From: RGIG8244 sp045639325
GTDB lineage: Bacteria; Verrucomicrobiota; Lentisphaeria; Victivallales; UBA1829
Reading direction: 5' to 3'
Length of the DNA stretch: 64,000 nucleotides
Assembly: GCA_045639325.1 (NCBI GenBank)
Contig: JAZUCU010000029.1
Coordinates: 6,938-70,937, forward strand
The notes beneath the pieces were generated by a model. That model worked only from the letters and a program-made list of their open reading frames with translations, made no database searches and was not told the origin of the DNA. Position 1 is the stretch's first letter. Every line of letters starts with the position of its first letter. The position numbers and the translations under genes are program-made. This document shows, piece after piece, positions 44,168 through 53,532 of the stretch.

Positions 44168-44212
44168 AAAACAACTTTGCGGGACATCCTCACGAATGTT
44201 CATGCAAAGTTG
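44164..44212 (-). terminator. Intrinsic terminator of the seven-gene catabolic operon
   Basis: CAACTTTGC (44172-44180) and GCAAAGTTG (44204-44212) form a 9-bp stem with a 23-nt loop. On the minus strand a U-rich run (44171-44164 onward) follows. It lies 13 bp past the FAD oxidoreductase stop. Confidence 0.75.
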
Positions 44213-44224
44213 CGTATATTACAA

Positions 44225-45526
44225 TTACAACACCGCACCGTTTTTCTTTAATTCCGCGCGGACAAGGCATCCATCCACATCACACGGATTCATGCCGTTT
44301 TTAACTGCCAATGCTGCGCCCATACCGGCAGCTTGTCCAATGGAACACATGGAGGGCATAATCCGGATACTGCTGTGCAGCGTATGATCCACTGACAACG
44401 CACGGCAGCCAATCAACAAGTTACAACAATCTTTGGCAGTAAGAGCCCCGTAACGGATTTCATACCAATCGTTTTTGTCGATCTTAATACTTGTGTCGGT
44501 TCCATTGTTACCGTGGATGTCCACCGGATAATTGCATTTTGCAATGCCGTCCGGATATTTTGAACGGTTGATGAAGTCGTCTTTTGTCTGATAGACCTGT
44601 CCGATGATCCGGCGACTTTCCCGGATGCCTACCACACAGGCAATGGAGCGGATCGTTGCATTGGCGAATCCGGGAACATCTTTCCGCAGAAACGCAATAA
44701 TCTGGCGCATCTGACGGCGTCCTTCGATTTCCGCATCGGAAAGATCCTGTGCATTTACCCCGCTTTTTTTGATGATACGGGTCGTATTGAAATGCAGCAC
44801 ATCCGTATCAACCGCCGTAAAGAATAACACATTATCCCGGGGGCAATCGATCTCGCCCCGCGCTTTTGCTTCCGCATAAAGCTGATTGATGGTTTTACGA
44901 TCCGGAATATTTTTTATATCGATTCCGCCCAGTTTGAAACAGGTGGTCATAGGCTGGCACAATCCATCATCGTCACCGAATTCAAATTTACAACCGGCAA
45001 GAACCGCCAGGTCTCCGTCACCGGTACAGTCAATGAATGTCTTACTTTCAATGGCGGAAAGTCCGGATTTTGACTGGAACACAGCGTATTTGATGCTGTC
45101 ACCATCCATAATGACATCGGACAAAGTATGGTGATACAGGATCTTTGCGCCGGATTCCAATACCAGGTCTTCCATACCGAGCATGGCAAATTCTTTGGAA
45201 ACGAGAGTCATACCGTATCCATGATCGTAAGGGATCCGTTCGGCTTCGTTGGGCGTGAGATATTTCTGCATGGCTTTGCACCAGTCAACAAAAACCGGTC
45301 TGTCCAGAGAAAGTCCGGCAACATGGTTATACATGAACGGATTGACTTCTCCATGGAATGCCATTCCACCCATACAGCCATAACGTTCAACCAGCATCGT
45401 TTTTGCACCCTGACGAGCAGCCATGACTGCGGCACCGAGTCCACCGGGACCGCCGCCGACGACCAGAACATCCACGGATGCGATCACTGGGATATCCTGC
45501 ATTTTTTTATAATTGATGTTTTTCAT
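44225..45526 (-). CDS. FAD-dependent oxidoreductase
   Basis: 433 residues. Seen: an N-terminal dinucleotide-binding loop VDVLVVGGGPGGLGAAVMAARQGA (residues 16-39), the PF12831-type block RYGCMGGMAFHGEVNPF, and FIDCTGDGDLAVLAGC, the second FAD-contact motif. Known: this group accompanies Gfo/Idh enzymes and glycosidases in Lentisphaerota, Planctomycetes and Bacteroidetes; substrates are mostly unknown, often sugars or cyclitols. Last gene of the operon, 2 bp after the GH63-like gene. No signal peptide. Confidence 0.88.
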   Translation of the reverse strand: MKNINYKKMQDIPVIASVDVLVVGGGPGGLGAAVMAARQGAKTMLVERYGCMGGMAFHGEVNPFMYNHVAGLSLDRPVFVDWCKAMQKYLTPNEAERIPYDHGYGMTLVSKEFAMLGMEDLVLESGAKILYHHTLSDVIMDGDSIKYAVFQSKSGLSAIESKTFIDCTGDGDLAVLAGCKFEFGDDDGLCQPMTTCFKLGGIDIKNIPDRKTINQLYAEAKARGEIDCPRDNVLFFTAVDTDVLHFNTTRIIKKSGVNAQDLSDAEIEGRRQMRQIIAFLRKDVPGFANATIRSIACVVGIRESRRIIGQVYQTKDDFINRSKYPDGIAKCNYPVDIHGNNGTDTSIKIDKNDWYEIRYGALTAKDCCNLLIGCRALSVDHTLHSSIRIMPSMCSIGQAAGMGAALAVKNGMNPCDVDGCLVRAELKKNGAVL

Positions 45527-45528
45527 TT

Positions 45529-47055
45529 TTAACTCTTGATTTTGAATTGATTTATACCTTTCTTCACGGCAAAAACCTCTCCATTGACCGTAATAGTGAA
45601 TTCGCCGTTGGAAACGATCTGAAGCATTCCGTTTTCAAACAAAAGATCTGCAGTGATCTCACCGAATGTATAATTGCGGATACCGATTTGCCCTTTCACA
45701 TCTTCCGGAATATCCCAAAGGATATGTTTACGAATGGCATCGGTGATACGTACGCCTATGACATTTTCCATATAAAGAGAAATGGGGCCAAGCGCGGACC
45801 ATCCGCAGAAATCCTTGCGTACATCGCAGTTGGGGCGTGCGCAGGAGTGGGAAGGCGCATAAGAATTCGGAGCATAACATTCCCAAATCGTATGCGGTTC
45901 ATAATCCCGGTAGGTCTTATACATGTGATCTACGATGGTAGCGGAAAGTTCCGAAGCCAGTTTGATCATGCCATATTTTTCCAATGCCTTAATGGTCATA
46001 TAGGCAGTCGGGAGCCACATGGCACCGCGCCAGTAAAGACCATTTTCCGCATGAAAATCGGGGTCATCACGGGAAAGCGTGACACAGGGGAGCATGCCGC
46101 CCAGCTTCTGCGGATCCGTCAGATAGACCGCCATACGTTCCGCCTGTTCCGGCGTGGCAATTTCAGCCAACATGATCCAGTAGGAAGCGGGAGTCATGAC
46201 CTTGACAAATTCTCCGGTATCAGCGACGATATCGTAATAAAAACCATCTTCTTCATCCCAGTAGTATTTGCGGGCCATCTCTTTGAGATGCTCATATTTT
46301 TCCTGCCAGCAATTCGCAAGTTGTTCTTCGCCGAGAAGTTTTGCCAATCGGACAATATACAATGCACTCAATGCCTGTTGCGCAATGGCATCCACCCAGA
46401 GAATGTGTTTGTTGTCGGGACGATTGACTGTTGTCGGCGCAAATTTTCTGCCGCGAGGGGTATTATCCATGCCGGAACGCCCGCCTTCCCAGAAATAACC
46501 GTGGTCATGTTTCACCCAACATGTAATGGCACGGATCATGGGCGGATGAGTTCCGTATTCTTTCAAGTTTTCCAGATAATCAAAATGCTTCTGAAGGTAT
46601 TGTTTTTCCAACAGGACATATTTCACCCGGGCGAGATCTCCGCTCATGAGGAGATTTTCATATTCCGTCCAGGCGAATAACGGCGGGTTGTCGGCAATAT
46701 GAATTCCGAATTGCAAACCTTCCGGCACATCGGGATGCGGAAGTTTCGGGCAAACGGCACCTTCATACAGAATGGAATAAAAATTCTGGAGTGATTCCAC
46801 GCCGGGAAAACGGTTTTGTGCATATTTGCAGTAAAGCGCCATGAAACAGGTATCCCATATCCAGATGTCATACGGAGATGCCGCCTCATCCATGTAAGGA
46901 GTCTGGGGCAAACCGGGAACATCTTTGATATGGTCGTGCGCCAGTTCCCATGCCTTCCAATAAAGCTCCAGATATTCCGGATGTTCTTCATAGACCGGCA
47001 CAGGGACCTGACTTTTCCATTCTGTTGCCGGATTAAAATTTTTGACGATGCTCAT
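45529..47055 (-). CDS. GH63/mannosylglycerate hydrolase-like glycosidase
   Basis: 508 residues, (alpha/alpha)6-barrel type. Seen: the DIWIWDTCFMALY strand, EGGRSGMDNTPRG (the Asp is the probable general acid), WVDAIAQQALSALYI, and ENGLYWRGAMWLPTAYM near the general base. These match GH63 and the related GH37/MGH-like group that hydrolyse alpha-glucosides or mannosylglycerate. A small beta domain closes the protein. It has no signal peptide, so it acts on imported oligosaccharides. Confidence 0.85.
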   Translation of the reverse strand: MSIVKNFNPATEWKSQVPVPVYEEHPEYLELYWKAWELAHDHIKDVPGLPQTPYMDEAASPYDIWIWDTCFMALYCKYAQNRFPGVESLQNFYSILYEGAVCPKLPHPDVPEGLQFGIHIADNPPLFAWTEYENLLMSGDLARVKYVLLEKQYLQKHFDYLENLKEYGTHPPMIRAITCWVKHDHGYFWEGGRSGMDNTPRGRKFAPTTVNRPDNKHILWVDAIAQQALSALYIVRLAKLLGEEQLANCWQEKYEHLKEMARKYYWDEEDGFYYDIVADTGEFVKVMTPASYWIMLAEIATPEQAERMAVYLTDPQKLGGMLPCVTLSRDDPDFHAENGLYWRGAMWLPTAYMTIKALEKYGMIKLASELSATIVDHMYKTYRDYEPHTIWECYAPNSYAPSHSCARPNCDVRKDFCGWSALGPISLYMENVIGVRITDAIRKHILWDIPEDVKGQIGIRNYTFGEITADLLFENGMLQIVSNGEFTITVNGEVFAVKKGINQFKIKS

Positions 47056-47061
47056 CGCTTA

Positions 47062-49041
47062 TCATCCTTCAATAGTCAACTGCGTTTTCATGCCGAAGCG
47101 TGCGGTTTCCTTGTTACATTCTTCCTGGAATGCAGCCTGTTCATCAGCAGAAAGGGCAGTGTTATCGCCATGCATCGGCTTAATGAATTTGACTTCTGCA
47201 TTGGAAAGTCCGATGGCGTTTGCAATATCGGCATAAAGGAGAATATCCTGCACGGTCAAAGCCAATGTTGCGGCTTCTGCAGTGAATACGGATTCCACAA
47301 GATTCATGCTGAATACTGTTTTTTCCGCTGTAACTTTATCCGCATTGCCGAACAGAACAGCGGCAAAAATAGCGGCAGCCCCGGCATCGCGCTGACCTTC
47401 ATAAGAGAATTTGCTGATGCCGAATGTTTCCTTTGCCCACTGAGCCAGCAAATTATATTCCTGAGCCCAAATCCCCAACATGGAGTGTCCGTACCAGATG
47501 CAGTATCTTACCAGGTTGTGATAATCCCCTTTATCGGAAAGAGAAAACTTAAAGTCATACATTTCGCCGGATCCATAAGGATCGAAGATCAATACGGAAT
47601 CGGTGCAATCTTTTGCCGCCTGATAAATATCGCTCTTGAACAGATTGGCTTTATCCAGATCGGATGCAAGGATTCGGCAGCGATCGGTCTGACCTTTCCG
47701 GAAAAGTACAGGGATCATCACGTCACCGGCATCCATGGAATAACGCATCCAGCCATCGGCATCGGGCAGTTTATCTGCACTTTTGATCTGGATTTCTTTT
47801 GCATCGATCAAAAGTTTTTTCAGATTCTGTTTCACTTCATCGGCATCGGAAACGAGTTTTCTCTTTTCGGCAAGCGCAGCCGCCCGATCATTGGACCAAG
47901 CCTTCAAACCTTTCAGTTTTGCGGGGGCTTTGCCTTCTTCCCAAACCAGCAAATCGGGTTCAGGGAGAGAGGCGCAATCGGGTACGGGATGTGCGGCACC
48001 GTTGCCGATCCCTTTCAGATGCAAATCAAAGAATCCCACAGCAGATTCCACGACTTCCGGCCAATAACCATGATTACCGGGGAAGCCTTCATGCTGGAAT
48101 TTATGACCCGCCCCATAAGCATCATAGACTTTACGGGCTTCATAAGCCGTGCGCAACATTTCCTTCACGCTGAAACTGGTAATTACATCATTAATATTGG
48201 AACAAAGTTTCAGTGCGCGGGGTGCGGTCAATGCCAGAATCCCGGCTTCTTCTGTAAAATTCAAACCGCCGGGCATGACTTCACAGAAACAGTTGGTGCT
48301 ATGGAGATAAGCCTCGAATGTGGCGGGACTGCAAACCGGAACAGCCGCTTTCACACGGTCATCCATGGCAGCAATGTAAATGGTCTGATTTCCGCCGCCG
48401 GAACCTCCGGTTGCACCGATTTTTTCTTTATCAACAAAGGGAAGACTCTGCAGGACGTCGATTGCACGCATGTTATCCGCCACTTGGATCCCCATCAGAG
48501 ATTCGCCGATATTCATTACGGAAGCACCGCGGTACAGACCATGATATTCCGGAACCGGGTGTTTGGAGGTACGTTCACCGGCACCGAATGCATCCACAAC
48601 GAGTCCCACATATCCGCATTTTGCGAAAATCTGGGCGCGCATCTGTATTTTCGGGGAGATTTTACCCTGCTGCATATGACCATGGAGATGGAGGATGGCA
48701 GGGAACGGGCCTTCGCCATCGGGAATATACAGATTAGCAGTCATATACCGTCCGGGGGTGGCGCAGAAGCTGACTTTCTTAATCGTGATGCCATCCAATT
48801 GAATGGTTCCATGTTCTTCATATTCCAGAGGGAGAGAGTGATCCACTTTCAAACGCATGGCATCCGCAGCTTTCCGGTAAAGTTCCGGGCGGAGCTTTTC
48901 CCATTCTTCCAACTCGGTGGGGAGCTGATATTTCCGGTATCTTTTTGCCGCTTCGAACTGGATCGGCTGGAGAACGGATTCCGGGAACTGCTGATTCCAA
49001 ACTTTGGGAAAAGTTTTTAATGTGTTATCAATTGCGCTCAT
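47062..49041 (-). CDS. Alpha/beta-hydrolase, acetyl-esterase-like
   Basis: 659 residues. Seen: an alpha/beta-hydrolase domain (about 90-350) with oxyanion region ILHLHGH, nucleophile elbow GATGGSGGGNQTIYIAAM (Ser in GGSGGG), and a probable catalytic His in PGNHGYW. The second half (about 370-640) looks like another alpha/beta domain with a degenerate elbow (YGHSMLG). Known: such proteins deacetylate glycans or cleave small peptides; acetyl-xylan-esterase-type activity is inferred from context. It lies 6 bp before the GH63-like gene. Confidence 0.8.
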   Translation of the reverse strand: MSAIDNTLKTFPKVWNQQFPESVLQPIQFEAAKRYRKYQLPTELEEWEKLRPELYRKAADAMRLKVDHSLPLEYEEHGTIQLDGITIKKVSFCATPGRYMTANLYIPDGEGPFPAILHLHGHMQQGKISPKIQMRAQIFAKCGYVGLVVDAFGAGERTSKHPVPEYHGLYRGASVMNIGESLMGIQVADNMRAIDVLQSLPFVDKEKIGATGGSGGGNQTIYIAAMDDRVKAAVPVCSPATFEAYLHSTNCFCEVMPGGLNFTEEAGILALTAPRALKLCSNINDVITSFSVKEMLRTAYEARKVYDAYGAGHKFQHEGFPGNHGYWPEVVESAVGFFDLHLKGIGNGAAHPVPDCASLPEPDLLVWEEGKAPAKLKGLKAWSNDRAAALAEKRKLVSDADEVKQNLKKLLIDAKEIQIKSADKLPDADGWMRYSMDAGDVMIPVLFRKGQTDRCRILASDLDKANLFKSDIYQAAKDCTDSVLIFDPYGSGEMYDFKFSLSDKGDYHNLVRYCIWYGHSMLGIWAQEYNLLAQWAKETFGISKFSYEGQRDAGAAAIFAAVLFGNADKVTAEKTVFSMNLVESVFTAEAATLALTVQDILLYADIANAIGLSNAEVKFIKPMHGDNTALSADEQAAFQEECNKETARFGMKTQLTIEG

Positions 49042-49072
49042 TTTGTTACCTCATGTTATAGAATATTACGTA

Positions 49073-49765
49073 TTATTTCTTTTTTTCTTCCGGTGTACGG
49101 ATTCCGAAATCATAAAAACGGTTACGTCCTTCACAGCCGATGATTCCGACATAATATGTTTCCGGCAAAGATTCATCCATAAAACCGAATTTCTGCCCGT
49201 CACATTCCACTTCCATATATTTCCCTTTACGGTCTTTCCGGACACGTACCTGGAGATTATATTTTTTCTTCGGAAGAAATTTTGCATTGAGAAATGCCGC
49301 CCGACGATAAATCGGTTTGCCGTCTTTGTAGTAATGATGCCAAACGTTGATTCCTTCGTCATAGAGAACGATTTCATAATGTTCCCGCTGTTCTGCTTCT
49401 CCCTTTTTGCTTTTGCCCATGTTTTTTGCAAGAACGATCAGGGGTGCCATACGATGATCAAAACTCATTGTACAGGAAATATCACTGGGCATCTGATATT
49501 TCTGATGCATCATAATGCAGGAATATACACTGCTTGCATATTTTTTGAAAATCACATCGTCGGGAAGATCCGGCACTTTGTTCATGATATGATCATCAAA
49601 CTGTACCATCGTTCCCATATAATTGAAACGATGACTTTTCGCTGCAAACCATAAGGATTCATCCCATTGGCCTTTTGCAAAAGTGGTGTAATAATCTTTT
49701 CCCTGAAGAGCAGTGGTACAGCACGCACAAGGCAAAAGCATAAGTAATTTTTGAAGAAGTTTCAT
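49073..49765 (-). CDS. Secreted DUF1961-like lectin-fold protein
   Basis: 230 residues. Seen: signal peptide (MKLLQKLLMLLPCACCTTALQG), then a concanavalin-like beta-sandwich with blocks FNYMGTMVQFDDHIMN, MSFDHRMAPLIVLAKNMG, HYEIVLYDEGINVWHHYYKDG and YYVGIIGCEGRNRFYDFGIR. I take these as DUF1961 signatures. Possibly a glycan-binding protein or lyase. It is the only clearly exported product in this operon. Confidence 0.75.
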   Translation of the reverse strand: MKLLQKLLMLLPCACCTTALQGKDYYTTFAKGQWDESLWFAAKSHRFNYMGTMVQFDDHIMNKVPDLPDDVIFKKYASSVYSCIMMHQKYQMPSDISCTMSFDHRMAPLIVLAKNMGKSKKGEAEQREHYEIVLYDEGINVWHHYYKDGKPIYRRAAFLNAKFLPKKKYNLQVRVRKDRKGKYMEVECDGQKFGFMDESLPETYYVGIIGCEGRNRFYDFGIRTPEEKKK

Positions 49766-49794
49766 ATATTCACCTGATTGTTTCTTTTGTTGCC

Positions 49795-50943
49795 TCAGCG
49801 ATTCAATTTCTGCCAGACCGGTTCAAGGTCAATGATTTTGCCTTCTCTTGCAGCCTGGTCGAAACCTAACGCGAATACAGCACTTTCCAAACCTTCGTTA
49901 CCGCTGCATTTCGGCGGTACACCTTCCGTCATGGTCGCCCACAATTCTTTCATGATGTGACCATCGCCGCCGCCGTGACCGTCCGCATTGTACTCAGAGG
50001 TATAAATATTGCAGTCATTCATGTATTTATATTTGATGGTACGGCTGTACAGTTCCAGAATGATGGTACCTTCGGAACAGTTGAATCTCATCCGGCGTTC
50101 CGGCAGTGTATTGCACATGTTGGCACAGAAAGAAACCTGAACACCGTTACGGAAAATGGCACATCCCATGGTGGTATCCATCAGGTCGTTATCGTCGTTG
50201 AACGCTGTTTCGATCTGGTCATGTCCGCCCCAATGATTGAATGTTTCTTTGCCGAATTTTTCTTCCATGAAACGGTTTTCCGGTTTGAATACATTTTTTG
50301 CACCGAAGAAACAGACTTTGGAAGGCAGGGAGTCGCAGAACCAGTTGATCAGGTCAAGGTCATGACAGCATTTTTCCAGAACATGAGGTCCAGCCCATTC
50401 GGTTTTACGCCGCCAGTTCCGCATGATATAACCGCCATGTCCGGGGGCGATATTTTCATTGGCTTCGATACTGAGCAGTTTACCAAATTTGCCGGATGTC
50501 AGAAATTCTTTGATCTTCTGATACATGGGAGCGTAACGGAGTACGAATCCGGTTGCAAAATGCAGATGCGGCAATTTCTGATGCGCATCAAAGATTTCCT
50601 GACAATCTTCAATGGTCGTAGCAAGGGGTTTTTCCGTAAATACATGTTTGCCCGCATTGAAAGCGGCAAGAATATGTTCTTTATGATAAGCATTGGGAGA
50701 AAAGACCATCACCCATTCCACGCCGGGGGTGTTGATGGCTTCCATATAGCTGGAACATCTGTGATATTTTTCTTTATCCACTTCCCAGACACGTTCGGCT
50801 TCATCCATAATGCCGCTGTGGGGATCGTATGCGGCAAGGATTTCAATTCCGCGATTGGAATCCCGAAGGAGGTTATTCACAACGCCTCTGGAACGGGCAC
50901 CGCATGCGATTACTGCAACACCGACTTTTTTAACTTCTGACAT
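49795..50943 (-). CDS. Gfo/Idh/MocA family oxidoreductase (A)
   Basis: 382 residues. Known: NAD(P)-dependent sugar/cyclitol dehydrogenases, some of which make 3-keto sugars. Seen: an N-terminal Rossmann fold (VGVAVIACGARSRGVVNNLL), the family EKPLATTIEDCQEIFDAH block with its Lys, GGYIMRNWRRKTEWAGPHVLEKCCHDLDLINW (the HDLD motif), and a C-terminal alpha/beta domain with GGGDGHIMKELW. 1 bp from the fucosidase gene. Its paralogue B lies two genes upstream. Confidence 0.9.
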   Translation of the reverse strand: MSEVKKVGVAVIACGARSRGVVNNLLRDSNRGIEILAAYDPHSGIMDEAERVWEVDKEKYHRCSSYMEAINTPGVEWVMVFSPNAYHKEHILAAFNAGKHVFTEKPLATTIEDCQEIFDAHQKLPHLHFATGFVLRYAPMYQKIKEFLTSGKFGKLLSIEANENIAPGHGGYIMRNWRRKTEWAGPHVLEKCCHDLDLINWFCDSLPSKVCFFGAKNVFKPENRFMEEKFGKETFNHWGGHDQIETAFNDDNDLMDTTMGCAIFRNGVQVSFCANMCNTLPERRMRFNCSEGTIILELYSRTIKYKYMNDCNIYTSEYNADGHGGGDGHIMKELWATMTEGVPPKCSGNEGLESAVFALGFDQAAREGKIIDLEPVWQKLNR

Positions 50944-50944
50944 A

Positions 50945-52165
50945 TTAAATTCCTTTTGTTTTAAGATTAAGTTTTAATACACAGCACAACGGATCGACCG
51001 GTTCTTCGGGGAGTCCGTTCAATTGAATACCGCCGCGTTCCTGTTTGAATGTGATTTTTGCATCGGATCCGAGCAGCTGAACACTTTCGATTTCCTTTTT
51101 CACCGCCGGAATAAAAAGATTTTCCCCGGGATAATTGACGAGATACCCGTAATACGCTTCCGGCGTTCCCGCAAGTTTACAGAACTGATTGCCATTGCTA
51201 TGCGTTACTGTGAGAACGTCCGGCTCATAATGAACATTATAAACCGCTTCCGGATACCGGTTCACCCAGGCACCGATTTTTTCGATCAATTCTTTCTGCC
51301 AGGCAGGAATCACACCGTTTTCATCCGGACCGACATTCAACAGCAAATTGGTTTCCTGATACAATGCCGTCACAAGAAGATTGATCAATTCATATTCATT
51401 CTTTTTGTAAACTTCGTTCTTGAAATAACCCCAGTGAGAGTTTGCGTTTCCGCCAAGGGTGAAACAGGCCTCGCAAAGTTTGTCGGCTCCTTTGCCGGAA
51501 ACACCTTCCGGAGTCGAAAAATCTTCCGGCAGACCGGAACGGTTGTTGATCAGAATATCCGGCTGGAGAGAACGGACCATGGCATTCAATTCTTCGGCAT
51601 GCCAGAAACGTGCAACTTCCGCCACACCATCCGTGAACAGAGAGGGATAACACCATCCGCCATCGTACCAGAGGATATCGATTTTACCGTAATTGGTCAT
51701 GAGTTCCCGGACTTGAGCAAATGTCAATTCCCGCATTTTATCCGCCTGTTCCTGAGAATCAGAGATTTTCGGATAACCGAAACGCCAATCGCCCAGAGAA
51801 TAATACAGTCCGACTTTCAAACCGTGACGACGGCAGGACTCCACATATTCTGCAACAAAGTCACGATGTGCCGGAGAGTTCATGGAGTTGAACGGATCCG
51901 CTTTGCTGTCAAACATGGCAAAACCTTCATGATGGCAGGTGGTGAACACCATATATTTCATACCGCAGGCTTTTGCAAAGGAGCAGAGAGAATCCATATT
52001 GAAATTCTGCGGGTTGAACTGCTTCATGAGTTCCGCATATTTTTCTTTCGGATAACGTTCCATATACATGGCCCATTCCCCGCGTCCAAGAACAGAATAC
52101 AGTCCCCAATGAACAAAAAGTCCCAATTTTGCTTCACGGAACCATTTATGATTTTCGGGAATCAT
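50945..52165 (-). CDS. GH29 alpha-L-fucosidase
   Basis: 406 residues. Known: retaining enzyme releasing terminal L-fucose. Seen: the GH29 N-terminus WFREAKLGLFVHWGLYS, FTTCHHEGFAMFDSK, LKVGLYYSLGDWRF, the nucleophile strand IDILWYDGGW (Asp), and NLLLNVGPDENGVIP. It has no signal peptide, suggesting it trims imported fucosyl-oligosaccharides. It is between the two Gfo/Idh genes (1 and 12 bp gaps). Confidence 0.93.
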   Translation of the reverse strand: MIPENHKWFREAKLGLFVHWGLYSVLGRGEWAMYMERYPKEKYAELMKQFNPQNFNMDSLCSFAKACGMKYMVFTTCHHEGFAMFDSKADPFNSMNSPAHRDFVAEYVESCRRHGLKVGLYYSLGDWRFGYPKISDSQEQADKMRELTFAQVRELMTNYGKIDILWYDGGWCYPSLFTDGVAEVARFWHAEELNAMVRSLQPDILINNRSGLPEDFSTPEGVSGKGADKLCEACFTLGGNANSHWGYFKNEVYKKNEYELINLLVTALYQETNLLLNVGPDENGVIPAWQKELIEKIGAWVNRYPEAVYNVHYEPDVLTVTHSNGNQFCKLAGTPEAYYGYLVNYPGENLFIPAVKKEIESVQLLGSDAKITFKQERGGIQLNGLPEEPVDPLCCVLKLNLKTKGI

Positions 52166-52177
52166 TGTGCATACCTC

Positions 52178-53365
52178 TTACAATTTAATCGTTTCGCCAC
52201 GCTCTCTGGAGAGTTCCGCCGCTTCTGCAATGGAAGTGGAAATTTTACCCTGTTCCAGTGTGGAAAGATTTTCCACTTCGCCTTTGACTGTCCGGATAAA
52301 GTTATCCAACAGCAACGGGTCGGCACCGCCATGGCCGCCATCGGTCATGGGGACTTCGTACGTGACATTTTCTTTTGTCCAACGGTCAGTGATCCGGATC
52401 GTTCTGTTGTGCAGACTGACCTGTGCGATGGCACGGTCGCCGACGATAGAATAAATACGGTCAGAGAAACCGCAGACAAAACATTCCATGTGACAGGCTC
52501 TTGCGCCGTTTTCGTATTCCACAATGGCAAAACCGTTATCGTGCGCACTCAAGTCAGACATGTACATGCAGGAATCTTTGCGGTATCCATCTTCCTTGAT
52601 GGCATCTTCACCCCACATTTTTGTATCCTTTTCCGGGTGTGCATCTTTGCAAATACCGTTTTTGGCATAGTAACAGCAATTGCAGCCGGGGCCCACCGGA
52701 ATGTCTTTTTCCAGCTTGAACGGAATGTTTTCCGGGCGGAAGACATTCATGCCGGCAAAGCAGGAGACTTTGACCGGTTTCGGGAAGCCCAGATACCAGT
52801 TGAAAATATCAAAGTCGTGACTGCCTTTGTGATTCCAAAGTCCGCCGCTGTAAGATTTTTTCCCGTTCCAACGAGCCATATAAGTTCTGCCGGCATCATA
52901 AAATTCACGGTTTTCGATCAGGATGACTTTACCGAGTGTTCCCTGATCAATGATCTCTTTCATTCTTTTCAAAACCGGATGATGGCGCAGATTAAAGCCC
53001 ATCATAGCGATTTTGCCGCTTTTATGCATGGCATCGATCACATTCTGACAGCCCTGTGCAGAAACAGCAAGGGGTTTATCGATCAAGACATTGACCCCAT
53101 GATTCAAGGCTTTTACCGCACATGCTTCATGTTCCGCATCCGGTGTAGTGATCACGGCACAATCCAGATTTTCCTTATCCAGCATTTCATCCAAATCGGT
53201 GTACATATTGCCGCCCAGGAAAGCCTGAACCTCGCGCATACGCACGGAATTGGTATCATGTAATGCACAAATTTCGCAGTCTTCACGATCTTTCAGCATT
53301 GCTCCGAATGCCAGTTTACCTCTTGCCCCACATCCGATGATCCCAACTTTTAATTTCTTGCTCAT
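52178..53365 (-). CDS. Gfo/Idh/MocA family oxidoreductase (B)
   Basis: 395 residues, first gene of the operon. Seen: Rossmann loop KVGIIGCGARGKLAFGAML, DKPLAVSAQGCQNVIDAM (Lys in the conserved DKP/EKP place), and SGGLWNHKGSHDFDIFNWY with the His/Asp pair. A Cys-rich insert (GCNCCYYAKNGICKD, about 210-224) may bind metal and is unusual in the family. Substrate unknown; probably a free sugar or glycoside. Confidence 0.9.
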   Translation of the reverse strand: MSKKLKVGIIGCGARGKLAFGAMLKDREDCEICALHDTNSVRMREVQAFLGGNMYTDLDEMLDKENLDCAVITTPDAEHEACAVKALNHGVNVLIDKPLAVSAQGCQNVIDAMHKSGKIAMMGFNLRHHPVLKRMKEIIDQGTLGKVILIENREFYDAGRTYMARWNGKKSYSGGLWNHKGSHDFDIFNWYLGFPKPVKVSCFAGMNVFRPENIPFKLEKDIPVGPGCNCCYYAKNGICKDAHPEKDTKMWGEDAIKEDGYRKDSCMYMSDLSAHDNGFAIVEYENGARACHMECFVCGFSDRIYSIVGDRAIAQVSLHNRTIRITDRWTKENVTYEVPMTDGGHGGADPLLLDNFIRTVKGEVENLSTLEQGKISTSIAEAAELSRERGETIKL

Positions 53366-53417
53366 TGTGACAACTCTTTCTTTTATTCATTTTTGCCTGA
53401 AAAAGTAACAAAAATGC

Positions 53418-53446
53418 AATATAATATCAAATTAACTCCTTTACAA
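53418..53446 (-). promoter_or_regulatory. Promoter of the seven-gene catabolic operon
   Basis: Minus strand TTGTAA (53446-53441), 17 bp, TATATT (53423-53418), about 53 bp before the first start. No operator-like palindrome is obvious beside it. Confidence 0.6.
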
Positions 53447-53532
53447 GTGAACTTCTCAACAATTCCGGATTTTCTTTCCGATAAAAGAACGGTTCCGTGT
53501 GCTGAAAGTCATCCGTCTTAATTCCTGACGGA

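Larger units (their letters stand above)
43749..44224. other. Intergenic region with hairpins
   Basis: 476 bp between the GH36-like gene start and the end of the catabolic operon. It holds the GH36 promoter (43792-43820); a hairpin at 43997-44024; an orphan plus-strand terminator (44091-44119); a perfect 12-bp inverted repeat (44127-44167); and the operon's minus-strand terminator (44164-44212). No convincing coding frame. Confidence 0.6.
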
